A program made the translations under genes and the position numbers. Of a stretch of 64,000 nt of DNA, positions 33,934 through 42,478 are shown piece after piece. Under the pieces are notes generated by a model that was not told the origin of the DNA, made no database searches, and was given only the letters and a program-made list of their open reading frames with translations. The number at the start of each line of letters is the position of its first letter. The first letter of the stretch is position 1. Source of the DNA: Zhengella mangrovi (GTDB taxonomy: Bacteria > Pseudomonadota > Alphaproteobacteria > Rhizobiales > Rhizobiaceae); the NCBI RefSeq assembly GCF_002727065.1, contig NZ_PDVP01000017.1, forward strand, positions 1 to 64,000, in the 5' to 3' direction.

Positions 33934-34874
33934 CGAGGCTTGATCACATCTACCCCAATGACCGCGTGACCCTGCGCGAGGTGGGCCTGCGCGACGGACT
34001 GCAACTGGTGAAGTCCTGGCCGGACACCGCTGCCAAGCGGGCCTGGCTGGCCCGCGAACATGACGCCGGCGTGCGCCATTTCGAGATCGGATCCTTCCTG
34101 CCCGCCTCCCGGTTTCCGCAGTTTGCCGATGTAGAGGCCATGGTCGAGGCCGTGGCCGCCCTCGACGGCGCCCATTCTGCGGCCCTGGCGCTCAACGAGC
34201 GCGGTGCCGAACAGGCCATGACCACGGATGTGGGCGAGATCGTCTGCGTGATCTCGGCAACCGAGGAACACAGCCAGGCCAACATGCGCCGTTCGCGCGC
34301 CGATGCCATCGGGCTTGTCGCCACGGTGGCGGCAATGCGCGACCGGACCGCGCCGGACAAGATCGTCAATGCCGGCATATCGATGGCGTTCGGCTGCTCG
34401 ATCGCCGGCGCCGTCGCTCCCGCGGAGGTCATACGGCTCGCAGAGGCCTGCCTGGAAGCGGGCGCCGACATCGTCGGCCTGGCCGACACGGTGGGATACG
34501 CCGGGCCGAAACAGGTCGGCGACCTGTGTCGGTCCATGCAGCGCCTGTGCGGTGACCGGCCCTTCTCCATCCATCTCCATGACACGCGCGGCATGGGCGT
34601 CGCCAATGCCGCCGCCGCGCTCGACAACGGCGCCCGCGTACTGGACGGGTCCCTGGGCGGTCTGGGCGGATGCCCGTTTGCCCCCGGAGCGACCGGCAAC
34701 GTCGTGTTCGAGGATCTTGTTTTCCTGTGCGAAACCATGGGCTTCTCGACAGGAATTGAACTGGAGGATTTGAGACGTGCGCGCGAGATCGCCGAGGCGG
34801 CCATGCCCGGCGAAGCTTTCTACGGCGCGTTGCACAGGGCCGGCCCGCCGCAGATCGCGGCCTGGAAGGCCTGA
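33930..34874 (+). CDS. Hydroxymethylglutaryl-CoA lyase-like enzyme
   Basis: The 314-residue TIM-barrel protein has the HMGL-like signature REVGLRDGLQ (about 16-25) with the metal/substrate Arg-Asp pair. It also has HLHDTRGMGVANAAAAL (metal His residues) and the active-site cysteine loop GLGGCPFAPGATGNV (about 245-260). Those features match HMG-CoA lyases, which split 3-hydroxy-3-methylglutaryl-CoA into acetyl-CoA and acetoacetate. Related enzymes act on citramalyl-CoA-like substrates. It is slightly longer than the bacterial norm by length. With the coupled CoA transferase and the TRAP operon, a 3-hydroxy-dicarboxylate is the likely growth substrate. Confidence 0.9.
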   Translation: MTRLDHIYPNDRVTLREVGLRDGLQLVKSWPDTAAKRAWLAREHDAGVRHFEIGSFLPASRFPQFADVEAMVEAVAALDGAHSAALALNERGAEQAMTTDVGEIVCVISATEEHSQANMRRSRADAIGLVATVAAMRDRTAPDKIVNAGISMAFGCSIAGAVAPAEVIRLAEACLEAGADIVGLADTVGYAGPKQVGDLCRSMQRLCGDRPFSIHLHDTRGMGVANAAAALDNGARVLDGSLGGLGGCPFAPGATGNVVFEDLVFLCETMGFSTGIELEDLRRAREIAEAAMPGEAFYGALHRAGPPQIAAWKA

Positions 34875-34919
34875 CACGACACGGGACACTTTTTCAGCAT
34901 CAACCCACGGGAGGAAAAA

Positions 34920-35903
34920 ATGGGTAGGATCAGGACACTCACGCTCGCGCTCGCCATGTCGGCGTCGGCTGCAACCATGGCACAGGCTGCCACCGAGATG
35001 CGGTGCAGCCACCAGCTCCCGCCCGCCCATCACATCGCAAAGGTGATCGACCGCTGGGCAGCGGAAGTGGAAAAGCTCTCCGACGGCGAACTGGACGTCC
35101 AGGTCTTCGGCGCCGACAGCCTCGTCGGGGCCAAGGAGAACATCGTCTCTGTCGCCAAGGGCGATATCGAATGCGCCTTCTCCGTCAATTTCCAGTGGGG
35201 CAAGACCCTGCCGATCATGAACGTCACGGTCGCCCCCTTTGCCTTCGGCGACATCGACATCTGGAAGAAATGGCCCGACTCCGAGGCCGCGGCCTTCCTC
35301 GGCGACAAGCTGATGGAAAAGGGCCTGCGCAACGTCGTCTGGCTGTTCACGACCAATTCCTCGGTCTTCACGACCAACGGGCGCTTTCTCGTCAAGCCGG
35401 AGGACTTCAAGGGCGTGAAGATGCGCGGCCTCGAACCCTCGTTCAACGCTTCGCTCGAAGCGCTGGGCGCAGCCCCTGCCTCCATGTCGGGCTCCAAGGT
35501 CTACCAGGCGCTGGCGACCAACGTCATCGACGCCGCGATCACCGACGTCGCGGCCGCCGTGTCGCGCAAGTACTACGAGGTGCAGGACCATTTCACCGTC
35601 CTGCCGGTGATCTCGGTCTATTTCCACGGTTACGTGAACCCGGCCTGGTATGACGGCCTGTCCGACAAGTCCAAGGCCGCGCTGGACCAGGCCGGCAAGG
35701 AGGCCGCGCAATGGGCTATCGACGCCTCCATCGAGGCGTCGGCCGATGCACCGGACCAGCTCAAGGCCAAGGGCGCGCAGGTGCACATCGCGACGGACGA
35801 GGAGAACAAGGCGCTCGAAGCGGTCATGCGGCCGGCCTTCGACGCGAAGTTCGCCGACAATGACGATGCAAAGAAACTGATCGAACTCATCGGCAAGATG
35901 TAA
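34920..35903 (+). CDS. TRAP transporter substrate-binding protein (DctP-type)
   Basis: The 327-residue precursor has a Sec signal peptide (MGRIRTLTLALAMSASAATM, cleavage near AQA at 24). The DctP fold follows with SHQLPPAHHIAKVIDRWAAEVEKL split over the first lobe and DFKGVKMRGLEPSFNASLEALGA as the ligand-binding part, including the conserved arginine. GGGAGG lies about 7 nt before the ATG. It follows the lyase gene by 45 nt. Expected ligand is the carboxylate handled by the CoA transferase and lyase. Confidence 0.93.
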   Translation: MGRIRTLTLALAMSASAATMAQAATEMRCSHQLPPAHHIAKVIDRWAAEVEKLSDGELDVQVFGADSLVGAKENIVSVAKGDIECAFSVNFQWGKTLPIMNVTVAPFAFGDIDIWKKWPDSEAAAFLGDKLMEKGLRNVVWLFTTNSSVFTTNGRFLVKPEDFKGVKMRGLEPSFNASLEALGAAPASMSGSKVYQALATNVIDAAITDVAAAVSRKYYEVQDHFTVLPVISVYFHGYVNPAWYDGLSDKSKAALDQAGKEAAQWAIDASIEASADAPDQLKAKGAQVHIATDEENKALEAVMRPAFDAKFADNDDAKKLIELIGKM

Positions 35904-35911
35904 GGCCGGTC

Positions 35912-36442
35912 ATGGCACATCCTGCATCGGACGGGGGAACCGGGCGCGTTCCCCCGCTCGTCATCCGCATCCTCGAATGGCCCGTGCGGCTGGGCGGCAT
36001 GATCAGCACCCTGCTGATCCTCTTCGCCTTCGCACTGGTCGTCTTCGCCGTCTTCCAGCGCTACGTGCTCGACACGCCGCTCAAGTGGGGCGACGAGATG
36101 CTGGGCTACCTGCTCGTTGCCATCGTGATGAGCGGGGCGGCCGAGGCCCTGCGCCGGGGCGATCATATCGCCATCGACCTGGTCGCAGACCGGGTATCCG
36201 GGCGCGCACGCACCATCATCGACGTGATCGGCAACCTCGCCGTCCTGATCTTTTCCGCCATTCTCATGCTGAGCGCCGACGAGGCGGTCCGTTTCGCCTA
36301 CAGCTTCGGATCCTACTCTCCGGGATACCTGGAAGCGCCGATGTGGATTCCCCAGTCCGCGCTCATCGTCGGCTCCGGCCTGCTGGTGCTCGCCGCCCTC
36401 GCCCGTCTGCTCGCACGGCTTGCCCCCGGAGCCCGCGCATGA
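35912..36442 (+). CDS. TRAP transporter small membrane subunit (DctQ-type)
   Basis: The 176-residue protein has four membrane segments and the family motif FQRYVLDTPLKWGDEMLGY with GAAEALRRGDHIAIDLV. It starts 8 nt after the binding-protein gene and overlaps the DctM gene by four bases (ATGA). Expected to pair with that permease. Confidence 0.92.
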   Translation: MAHPASDGGTGRVPPLVIRILEWPVRLGGMISTLLILFAFALVVFAVFQRYVLDTPLKWGDEMLGYLLVAIVMSGAAEALRRGDHIAIDLVADRVSGRARTIIDVIGNLAVLIFSAILMLSADEAVRFAYSFGSYSPGYLEAPMWIPQSALIVGSGLLVLAALARLLARLAPGARA

Positions 36443-37725
36443 CCGTCGCCATCGTGTTTCTTGGCCTCATCGCCATGCTGCTCGCCGGCATGCCGATCTT
36501 CGCCGCGCTCGGGCTGACGGCGACCGTCATCCTCGTGATCTTCGAAGGCAGCGTCTCCAGCGTGGCCGACACGGTCTTCTCCCACCTCAACAAGGACCTG
36601 CTGACGACCATACCGCTCTTCGTGCTGATGGCGCAGATCCTGATCCGGGCGAAGGTCATCGACGATCTCTACGATTTCGCCTACACGCTCATCGGCCACG
36701 TGAAGGGCGGCCTCAGCGTTGCAACCGTCCTCGCCTGCACCATCTTCGCCGCGATTTCCGGCTCGTCCGTCGCCACCGCCCTGTCGATCGGCTCCAGCGC
36801 ATTGCCGCAGATGAAGCGCTTCGGCTACCGGGAACGCGATGCGCTCGGAGTGATTGCCGCCGGCGGAACCCTCGGGATTCTGATCCCGCCCTCCGGCCCG
36901 ATGATCCTCTATGCCATCGTGTCGGAAGCCTCGATCGGCGCGCTGTTCCTGGCCGGCATCCTGCCCGGCCTGATGCTGGCGTTCATCTTCGCCGTCTTCT
37001 GCCTTCTCCAGGCCCGCCGCCGCGACGAGATGTCCGCGCCGGACCGTGCCGCCTTCGCAGACGTGCTGCGCGCTGTTCGCCGCTCTGTCTGGGCGCTTCT
37101 CGCCCCGCCGGTGGTCATGGGTGGCATCTACCTGGGCATCTTCACCGCTTCCGAAGCGGCAGCCGCAGGCACCCTCTACGCGCTGGTGGTCGCCGTCGTC
37201 GTCTATCGCAATTTCGGCCTGCGCGATCTTTACGAATGCGCCTACCAGGCCATGCGCACGTCGATGATGGTGTTCATGATCATCGCCGGGGCGGCCATGT
37301 TCGGCCATGCCATCACCATCATCCGCCTGCCCGTCGGCGTCACCGAGGCCGTGGCCGGAATGGGGCTGGGCCCGCTCGGCTTCATCATCGCCGTCATGGC
37401 GCTGATCTTCGTGCTCGGCATGTTCCTCGAATCCATCGCGATCATCCTGATCACGACCCCGATCCTGCTGCCGACCATGATCCACCTCGGGATCGATCCG
37501 GTCTGGTACGGGATCCTGCTGATGATCAACCTGGAACTGGCGATGATCACCCCGCCGGTCGGCATGAACCTTTTCGTGATCAAGGGGATCACGGACGCGC
37601 CGCTCTCCGAGGTGGTCAAGGGCGCGGCACCCTTCGTGGGACTGATGATCCTGGGCCTGGCGCTGCTGATCGCCTTCCCGGGCCTGGCGACCTGGCTTCC
37701 CTACAGCGCCGGGTTCGGGCGCTAG
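36439..37725 (+). CDS. TRAP transporter large permease subunit (DctM-type)
   Basis: The 428-residue protein has about 12 membrane spans, ending in ITPPVGMNLFVIKGI near the C-terminus. Earlier parts are TTIPLFVLMAQILIRAKVI, AISGSSVATALSIGS and GGTLGILIPPSGPMILYAI, all DctM landmarks. The ATG at 36439 overlaps the DctQ stop. Longer open frames start inside DctQ and are read in the wrong frame there. It ends the LysR-linked operon; a hairpin follows 3 nt behind the stop. Confidence 0.94.
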   Translation: MTVAIVFLGLIAMLLAGMPIFAALGLTATVILVIFEGSVSSVADTVFSHLNKDLLTTIPLFVLMAQILIRAKVIDDLYDFAYTLIGHVKGGLSVATVLACTIFAAISGSSVATALSIGSSALPQMKRFGYRERDALGVIAAGGTLGILIPPSGPMILYAIVSEASIGALFLAGILPGLMLAFIFAVFCLLQARRRDEMSAPDRAAFADVLRAVRRSVWALLAPPVVMGGIYLGIFTASEAAAAGTLYALVVAVVVYRNFGLRDLYECAYQAMRTSMMVFMIIAGAAMFGHAITIIRLPVGVTEAVAGMGLGPLGFIIAVMALIFVLGMFLESIAIILITTPILLPTMIHLGIDPVWYGILLMINLELAMITPPVGMNLFVIKGITDAPLSEVVKGAAPFVGLMILGLALLIAFPGLATWLPYSAGFGR

Positions 37726-37728
37726 GGA

Positions 37729-37744
37729 CGGGCCTCAAGGCCCG
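37729..37744. terminator. Short hairpin between convergent genes
   Basis: CGGGCC (37729-37734) and GGCCCG (37739-37744) enclose a TCAA tetraloop. It lies 3 nt behind the DctM stop and 13 nt beyond the stop of the convergent kinase gene, so it could serve both. It has no T-run on either strand. Confidence 0.4.
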
Positions 37745-37757
37745 CCCGGCGGCAGGC

Positions 37758-39512
37758 TTACTGCGCGCCCTGCGCCGCGGCCCGGCAGATCGCCTTCAGC
37801 ATCACATGCGCCGAGGCCGCACCCGGATCGACATGCCCGATCGAGCGCGCGCCGAGCTTGGCGGACCGCCCGCGGCGGCTTTCCAGCGTCGCGGTATGGT
37901 CGCGGCCGCGTTCCGCCCCGGCAACGGCGGCATCGAGACACGCAAAGAGGTCGCCACCTCCGGCGAGCGCCGCGCGGGCGTCTTCCGCGGCCGGCGCCCA
38001 GGCGTCGATCATCGTCTTGTCGCCCAGGGATGCGCCGCCGCGCTTGAGGATGCCGGCATGCATGCCCTCGACCCAGGCCACCATGGCAGCAGCATCGAGG
38101 TTGAGACGGTCGGAGACCGCCTCTCCGGCAGAGCGGAAGGCGCTGGCGTAAAGCGGGCCGGAGGAAGCCCCCACGGCATCCAGAAAAGCCTTCGCCATCC
38201 GGTCGCAGGTCTGCGAGATCGTCTCGTCATTTGCCGACGAGGCAAGCGATTTGCGCACGGCCGTCCAGCCGATATCCATCGTGATGCCGTGGTCGCCGTC
38301 GCCGATCACGCCGTCGAGCTCGGACAGCCAGTCGCGGTTCTCTGCGATGGCCTCGCCAGCAGCCTGCATCATGGCGCGGAACAGGACAGGGGTGACGGCA
38401 CCCTCGGTTACGAGGCTTGCCCGGTCGATGGCCGCGATCTCTTGGGAAGCCGCTGCGTGGCGGCGCGTTCGCGTGCCCCTGGCCGGCGGCAGCGCATTGC
38501 CGACCGTAAGGGCCGGCGTGCGGCACGGCGTGTCGAGCAGCTGCTTCAGGTCGCTGTCCAGCTTCATCAGCGTCACCGATGCACCGGCCATTTCCAGCGA
38601 CGTCGCATATTCGCCGACCCAGGAGTGATGGATCGTCACGCCCCTGCTGGCCAGGGTCTGCGCCACGCGGCGGTGGATGATGTAGAGTTCCAGCGGACCG
38701 GTCGCACCGAGCCCGTTGACGAGCACGGCCACCTCGTCGTCTTCGGTCAGGCCCATGTCGGCAAGGATCGGCCCCATCAGTTCGTCGGTAACGGCATCGG
38801 CCGATTCCAGCTTGCCGCGGCGGATTCCCGGCTCGCCGTGCAGGCCCATGCCGATTTCCATCTCGTCATGCCCGATCTCGAAATTGGGCTTCAGGGTCTG
38901 CGGCATCGAACAGGCCGTCAGCGCCACGCCCATCGACCGCGTATTGGCATTGGCATGACGCGCGGCGGCCTCGCAGGCGGCAAGGTCGCGACCCTGCTCG
39001 GCGGCGGCACCGGCAATCTTGAAGACGAAGAAGTCACCGGCAATGCCGCGCCGCTCCCCGGAGCGGTCGGCAGGCGCGGAGGCCACGTCGTCGGTCACCT
39101 GGATCGAGCGTACGGGGATGCCCGCCGCCTCGCATTCTTCCGCGGCCATGTCGAAATTGAGCACGTCGCCGGTATAATTGCCGTAGAGAAACAGGATGCC
39201 GGCGCCGCCATCCACCGCCCGCGCGGCGTCCATGATCTGCTCCGGACTCGGCGAGGCGAAGACGTTGCCCACGGCGGCCGCATCGGCAAGCCCGCGGCCG
39301 ACATAGCCGGCAAAGGCCGGCTCGTGGCCCGAGCCGCCACCGATGACGAGACCCACCTTGCCGTCGCGGGGACCGTCAACCGCGACCACGGCGCGGCCCG
39401 TCGGCCCTTCGACCGTCAGCATGTCGGGATGCGCCAGAACCATACCCTCGATGGCTTCGGCAATCAGGTCTTCCGGCGCGTTGATCAGTTTCTTGGTGCG
39501 GATCTCGGTCAT
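37758..39512 (-). CDS. ATP-dependent dihydroxyacetone-kinase-family ketose kinase (DhaK-DhaL fusion)
   Basis: The 584-residue protein joins a DhaK domain (about 1-330) and a DhaL domain (about 380-580). In DhaK, GGGSGHEPAF (58-67) and the covalent substrate-binding His in GLHGEPG (H225) are present. In DhaL, the Mg-ATP site ELDGVIGDGDHG is intact. Single-chain enzymes of this type use ATP and phosphorylate dihydroxyacetone, erythrulose or related short ketoses. It is followed 13 nt later on the same strand order by a TIM-barrel isomerase-type gene (upstream of which lies a split transketolase on the other strand). Erythrulose or dihydroxyacetone are the likeliest substrates in that setting. 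Confidence 0.93.
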   Translation of the reverse strand: MTEIRTKKLINAPEDLIAEAIEGMVLAHPDMLTVEGPTGRAVVAVDGPRDGKVGLVIGGGSGHEPAFAGYVGRGLADAAAVGNVFASPSPEQIMDAARAVDGGAGILFLYGNYTGDVLNFDMAAEECEAAGIPVRSIQVTDDVASAPADRSGERRGIAGDFFVFKIAGAAAEQGRDLAACEAAARHANANTRSMGVALTACSMPQTLKPNFEIGHDEMEIGMGLHGEPGIRRGKLESADAVTDELMGPILADMGLTEDDEVAVLVNGLGATGPLELYIIHRRVAQTLASRGVTIHHSWVGEYATSLEMAGASVTLMKLDSDLKQLLDTPCRTPALTVGNALPPARGTRTRRHAAASQEIAAIDRASLVTEGAVTPVLFRAMMQAAGEAIAENRDWLSELDGVIGDGDHGITMDIGWTAVRKSLASSANDETISQTCDRMAKAFLDAVGASSGPLYASAFRSAGEAVSDRLNLDAAAMVAWVEGMHAGILKRGGASLGDKTMIDAWAPAAEDARAALAGGGDLFACLDAAVAGAERGRDHTATLESRRGRSAKLGARSIGHVDPGAASAHVMLKAICRAAAQGAQ

Positions 39513-39525
39513 GCTTTGCTCCTCC

Positions 39526-40341
39526 TCAGCGCCCTTTCAGGTAGTCTCGTGCCGCCGCGACCGTCTGGTCCAGCCAGGGCGTCTCCTTGTCACGCGCGCC
39601 CTGCACGTCGTCGCCCTTCGGCAGCCAGTGTTCCAGGATCACGCTCATGTCCGCCGGACAATGCGCCAGCTGGTCGAGGATCCACGGGATGGGCGCCCGC
39701 CCCTGGCCCAGCGGCACACCGTGGATGTAGAAGCCGACGCCATTGGTATCCGGCGTGATCACGTAGTCCTTCAGGTGCAGGTTGATCGCGTAGGGCGCCA
39801 GCAGGCGCACCGTCTCTTCCGGCCACTCGCCGGCACAGATGGAGTTGGCGACATCGAGGCAGACGCCCAGCGTGTCGTCGCCGACCGTTTCCAGCAGGTC
39901 CACCATGCGCGGCGACGGATAGTTGAAATGGTTCTCGATGGCGATGCGGATGCCCGCCTTGCGCGCCTTCTCGAGCAGCGGCCGCAGGCGCTCGGCGAGG
40001 TCGGGAACCGGGATCAGCGCGTCCTCGGCATCGAGCGCCACGCGCAGGATCCGGGCGCCGATGCGTTGACCGATCACGAGGTAGTCCGAAACCTGGCCGG
40101 CGTCGAAGCACTGGGTCCCCAGTTCGAGCGCGATGCCCTTGTCCTGCGCCAGTTCGTGGAGACGGTGCTGCTCCGCCTCGCTCAGCCGGTCCAGCGGCAT
40201 GTTGTCGGCATATTGCACCACGTCGAGGCCGTAGCCGGCCACCGCGTCCAGCACGTCGAAGGGCGTCATCGGGACGGCAGGAACCTGGTCCTTGATCCCG
40301 ATCGACCAGCGATAGGCATAGCTGCCCAGTCCAAGCCTCAT
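39526..40341 (-). CDS. Sugar phosphate isomerase/epimerase-family (AP endonuclease 2-like TIM barrel) protein
   Basis: The 271-residue TIM barrel starts MRLGLGSYAYRWSIG. It has the four metal ligands of the family in IENHFNYPS, CLDVANS, NLHLKDYV and ILEHWLPKG (Glu, Asp, His, Glu). Enzymes of this fold do very varied chemistry on ketoses: epimerisation, isomerisation, dehydration and decarboxylation. An OiaC-like 3-oxo-isoapionate decarboxylase, giving L-erythrulose, would fit the adjacent ketose kinase, but this is a guess from context. It is transcribed together with the kinase gene (13-nt gap) and divergently from the transketolase. Confidence 0.85.
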   Translation of the reverse strand: MRLGLGSYAYRWSIGIKDQVPAVPMTPFDVLDAVAGYGLDVVQYADNMPLDRLSEAEQHRLHELAQDKGIALELGTQCFDAGQVSDYLVIGQRIGARILRVALDAEDALIPVPDLAERLRPLLEKARKAGIRIAIENHFNYPSPRMVDLLETVGDDTLGVCLDVANSICAGEWPEETVRLLAPYAINLHLKDYVITPDTNGVGFYIHGVPLGQGRAPIPWILDQLAHCPADMSVILEHWLPKGDDVQGARDKETPWLDQTVAAARDYLKGR

Positions 40342-40547
40342 GTCCGTTCTCCTCCCTCGGGCCGGACGGCGGCCGGTCTTCCTGACCGCGCCACCCGGGC
40401 GACATGCGTTCGCGATGGATTAATGGGGCGGACGCCGCGATGATATTAAGTTTTCCTACACACCTTGTTAATTTTTCAGATTCGGAACTGGCCCGCGCTT
40501 TTGCTAGGACCTTCGTCACGCCGTGACTGTCACTGCGGGAGGAAACC
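40342..40547. promoter_or_regulatory. Divergent promoter region between isomerase/kinase and transketolase operons
   Basis: This 206-nt region has an AT-rich core (about 40438-40480) that likely holds promoters for both directions. GTCAC-GCC-GTGAC (40515-40527) is a perfect inverted repeat close to the transketolase start and a candidate operator. GGGAGG (40537-40542) is the transketolase ribosome binding site. No regulator gene is adjacent; the nearest is the LysR gene at 47298. Confidence 0.4.
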
Positions 40548-41405
40548 TTGGAAAACCTGCGGCCGCGCAACCTGCGCGCTTCGAACGTATCGCTTGCGAT
40601 GCGCGCCTGGAACATCCGGCGCAAGGCGCTGCTCATGGGCGAAGTTCAGGGCCAGGGCTACATCGGCCAGGCGCTGGGGATCGCCGACGTTCTGGCGGCA
40701 AGCTATTTCCATGCGCTGGAATACCGGCCGGAAGATCCGGAGTGGGAAGGCCGCGACCGCTTCTATCTCTCCATCGGCCATTATGCCATTGCCCTCTACG
40801 CGGTGCTGATGGAAGCCGGTATCCTGCCCGAGGACGAACTGCAAACCTACGGCATGGACGACAGCCGCATGCCCATGTCCGGCATGGCGTCCTACACGCC
40901 GGGCATGGAAATCACCGGCGGCTCTCTCGGCCATGGGCTCGGCATCGCGGTCGGCGCGGCCATGGGCCTGAAGCGCAAGAAGAGCCCGGCGCTGGTCTAC
41001 AATCTCATGTCGGACGGCGAACTGGGCGAAGGCTCGACCTGGGAAGCGGCCATGTCGGCCGTGCAGCACGGGCTCGACAACCTGGTCTGCCTCGTCGATT
41101 TCAACGACCAGCAGGCCGACGGCAGGACGACCGACGCGCTGGCGCGGGTTCCGGAAGAAGCCAAGTGGGCCGCGTTCGGCTGGCATGCCCAGCGCGTTGA
41201 CGGCAATGACCTCGAGGCCGTCGTCGCAGCGCTCGATGCCGCGCGCAACCTCGCCGGTGCAAGGCCGCGCGTGATCATCTTCGATACCACCATGTGCAAG
41301 GGCGTCGACTTCCTGGAAAAGCGCGAGATCACCCACTTCGTCCGCGTCGAGGCCGATGAATGGGCCAAGGCCCTGGCCGTGCTGGAAAAGGGGAAACCGT
41401 CATGA
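40548..41405 (+). CDS. Transketolase, N-terminal (TPP-binding) subunit, TTG start
   Basis: The 285-residue protein corresponds to the N-terminal third of transketolase. It has the catalytic His region (SIGHYAIALYAVL), GGSLGHGLGIAVGAAMGLK and the thiamine-diphosphate/Mg motif SDGELGEGSTWEA (canonical GDG replaced by SDG), then NDQQADG. The TTG at 40548 has GGGAGG five bases upstream and is the only well-supported start. The C-terminal half is encoded by the next gene with a four-base overlap. Split transketolases often serve special catabolic routes, for example apulose-4-phosphate breakdown, rather than the housekeeping pentose pathway. Confidence 0.9.
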   Translation: MENLRPRNLRASNVSLAMRAWNIRRKALLMGEVQGQGYIGQALGIADVLAASYFHALEYRPEDPEWEGRDRFYLSIGHYAIALYAVLMEAGILPEDELQTYGMDDSRMPMSGMASYTPGMEITGGSLGHGLGIAVGAAMGLKRKKSPALVYNLMSDGELGEGSTWEAAMSAVQHGLDNLVCLVDFNDQQADGRTTDALARVPEEAKWAAFGWHAQRVDGNDLEAVVAALDAARNLAGARPRVIIFDTTMCKGVDFLEKREITHFVRVEADEWAKALAVLEKGKPS

Positions 41406-42436
41406 CGCTCGCCTCCATGGCCCGCAAGTATGAGCCGCGAAAGCCCGTCCAGGGTGACAAGGTGGCAACCTCGGCGATGATCGCGTCACTGGCCGCGGAA
41501 GGCTATGACACCGTCTCCGCGCCCTTCGGTCACGCGCTCGTCGACCTCGCCCGCAAGGACGAACGGATCGTCGGCCTGACGGCCGATCTCGGCAGGTATA
41601 CCGACCTGCACATCCTCGCCGAGGCGATGCCGGACCGGTTCTACCAGATGGGCATGGCCGAACAGCTGCTGATGTCGGCGGCCGCCGGCCTGGCGCGCGA
41701 GGGCTTCCTGCCCTTTGCCACCACCTATGCCGTTTTCGCGTCGCGGCGCGCCTACGATTTTATCGCCATGGCCATCGCGGAAGAGAACCTGCCGGTCAGG
41801 ATCGCCTGCGCCCTGCCGGGCCTGACGACCGGCTACGGTCCGAGCCACCAGGCGACCGAGGATCTCGCGATCTTCCGCGGCCTGCCCAACATGACCATCA
41901 TCGATCCCTGCGACGCCGACGACATCCGGGGCATGGTGCCCCAGATCGCTGCCCACGACGGCCCCGTTTATACCCGCCTGCTGCGCGGCAAGGTGCCCAC
42001 GGTGCTGACCCGCCACAAGCCGGACTACCGCTTCCGGCTCGGCAAGGCGCAGATGATCCGCGAGGGGCGCGACGTTCTCGTTGTCGCTTCGGGCATCATG
42101 ACCATGCGCGCGCTCGACGCGGCGGCAGTGCTGGCCGCCGACAATATCGATGTTGCCGTGCTGCATGTACCGACCATCAAGCCGCTCGATACCGCGACGA
42201 TCCTGGAAGAGGCCGGCCGGGGCGGCCGCCTCGTGGTCACCGCGGAAAATCACTCGGTGAACGGCGGCCTGGGCGAGGCGGTCGCCCGCGTGCTGCTGAC
42301 CAATGCCGTCACGCCGGCCTTCCGCATGATCGGGCTGCCGGACGAATTCCTGGAGGCCGGTGCGCTCCCGACCCTGCATGACATGTACGGGCTCTCGGTC
42401 GCAAAGGTCGCCGAACAGATCAGGGGCTGGCTGTAA
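41402..42436 (+). CDS. Transketolase, C-terminal (pyrimidine-binding) subunit
   Basis: The 344-residue protein covers the Pyr and C-terminal domains. FYQMGMAEQLLMSAAAGLA has the catalytic Glu for cofactor activation, GPSHQATEDLAIFRGLPNM is the phosphate-binding loop and TAENHSVNGGLGEAVA is in the C-terminal domain. ATG at 41402 overlaps the N-subunit stop (ATGA), ensuring equal expression. Together the two subunits form one active enzyme that transfers two-carbon ketol units. Confidence 0.93.
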   Translation: MTLASMARKYEPRKPVQGDKVATSAMIASLAAEGYDTVSAPFGHALVDLARKDERIVGLTADLGRYTDLHILAEAMPDRFYQMGMAEQLLMSAAAGLAREGFLPFATTYAVFASRRAYDFIAMAIAEENLPVRIACALPGLTTGYGPSHQATEDLAIFRGLPNMTIIDPCDADDIRGMVPQIAAHDGPVYTRLLRGKVPTVLTRHKPDYRFRLGKAQMIREGRDVLVVASGIMTMRALDAAAVLAADNIDVAVLHVPTIKPLDTATILEEAGRGGRLVVTAENHSVNGGLGEAVARVLLTNAVTPAFRMIGLPDEFLEAGALPTLHDMYGLSVAKVAEQIRGWL

Positions 42437-42478
42437 CGGCCGCTCCGGAACATGAAACCCAAACCGATCCGGGAGACT

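Noticed and set aside
33765-35786. A 673-residue minus-strand frame
   Set aside because: Antisense to the CoA transferase, lyase and DctP genes, all of which carry catalytic motifs and coupled starts.
36420-39758. A 1112-residue open frame on the plus strand
   Set aside because: It overlaps the DctM gene in another frame and the kinase gene in antisense. Composition is Arg/His/Pro-rich and no start signal is seen.
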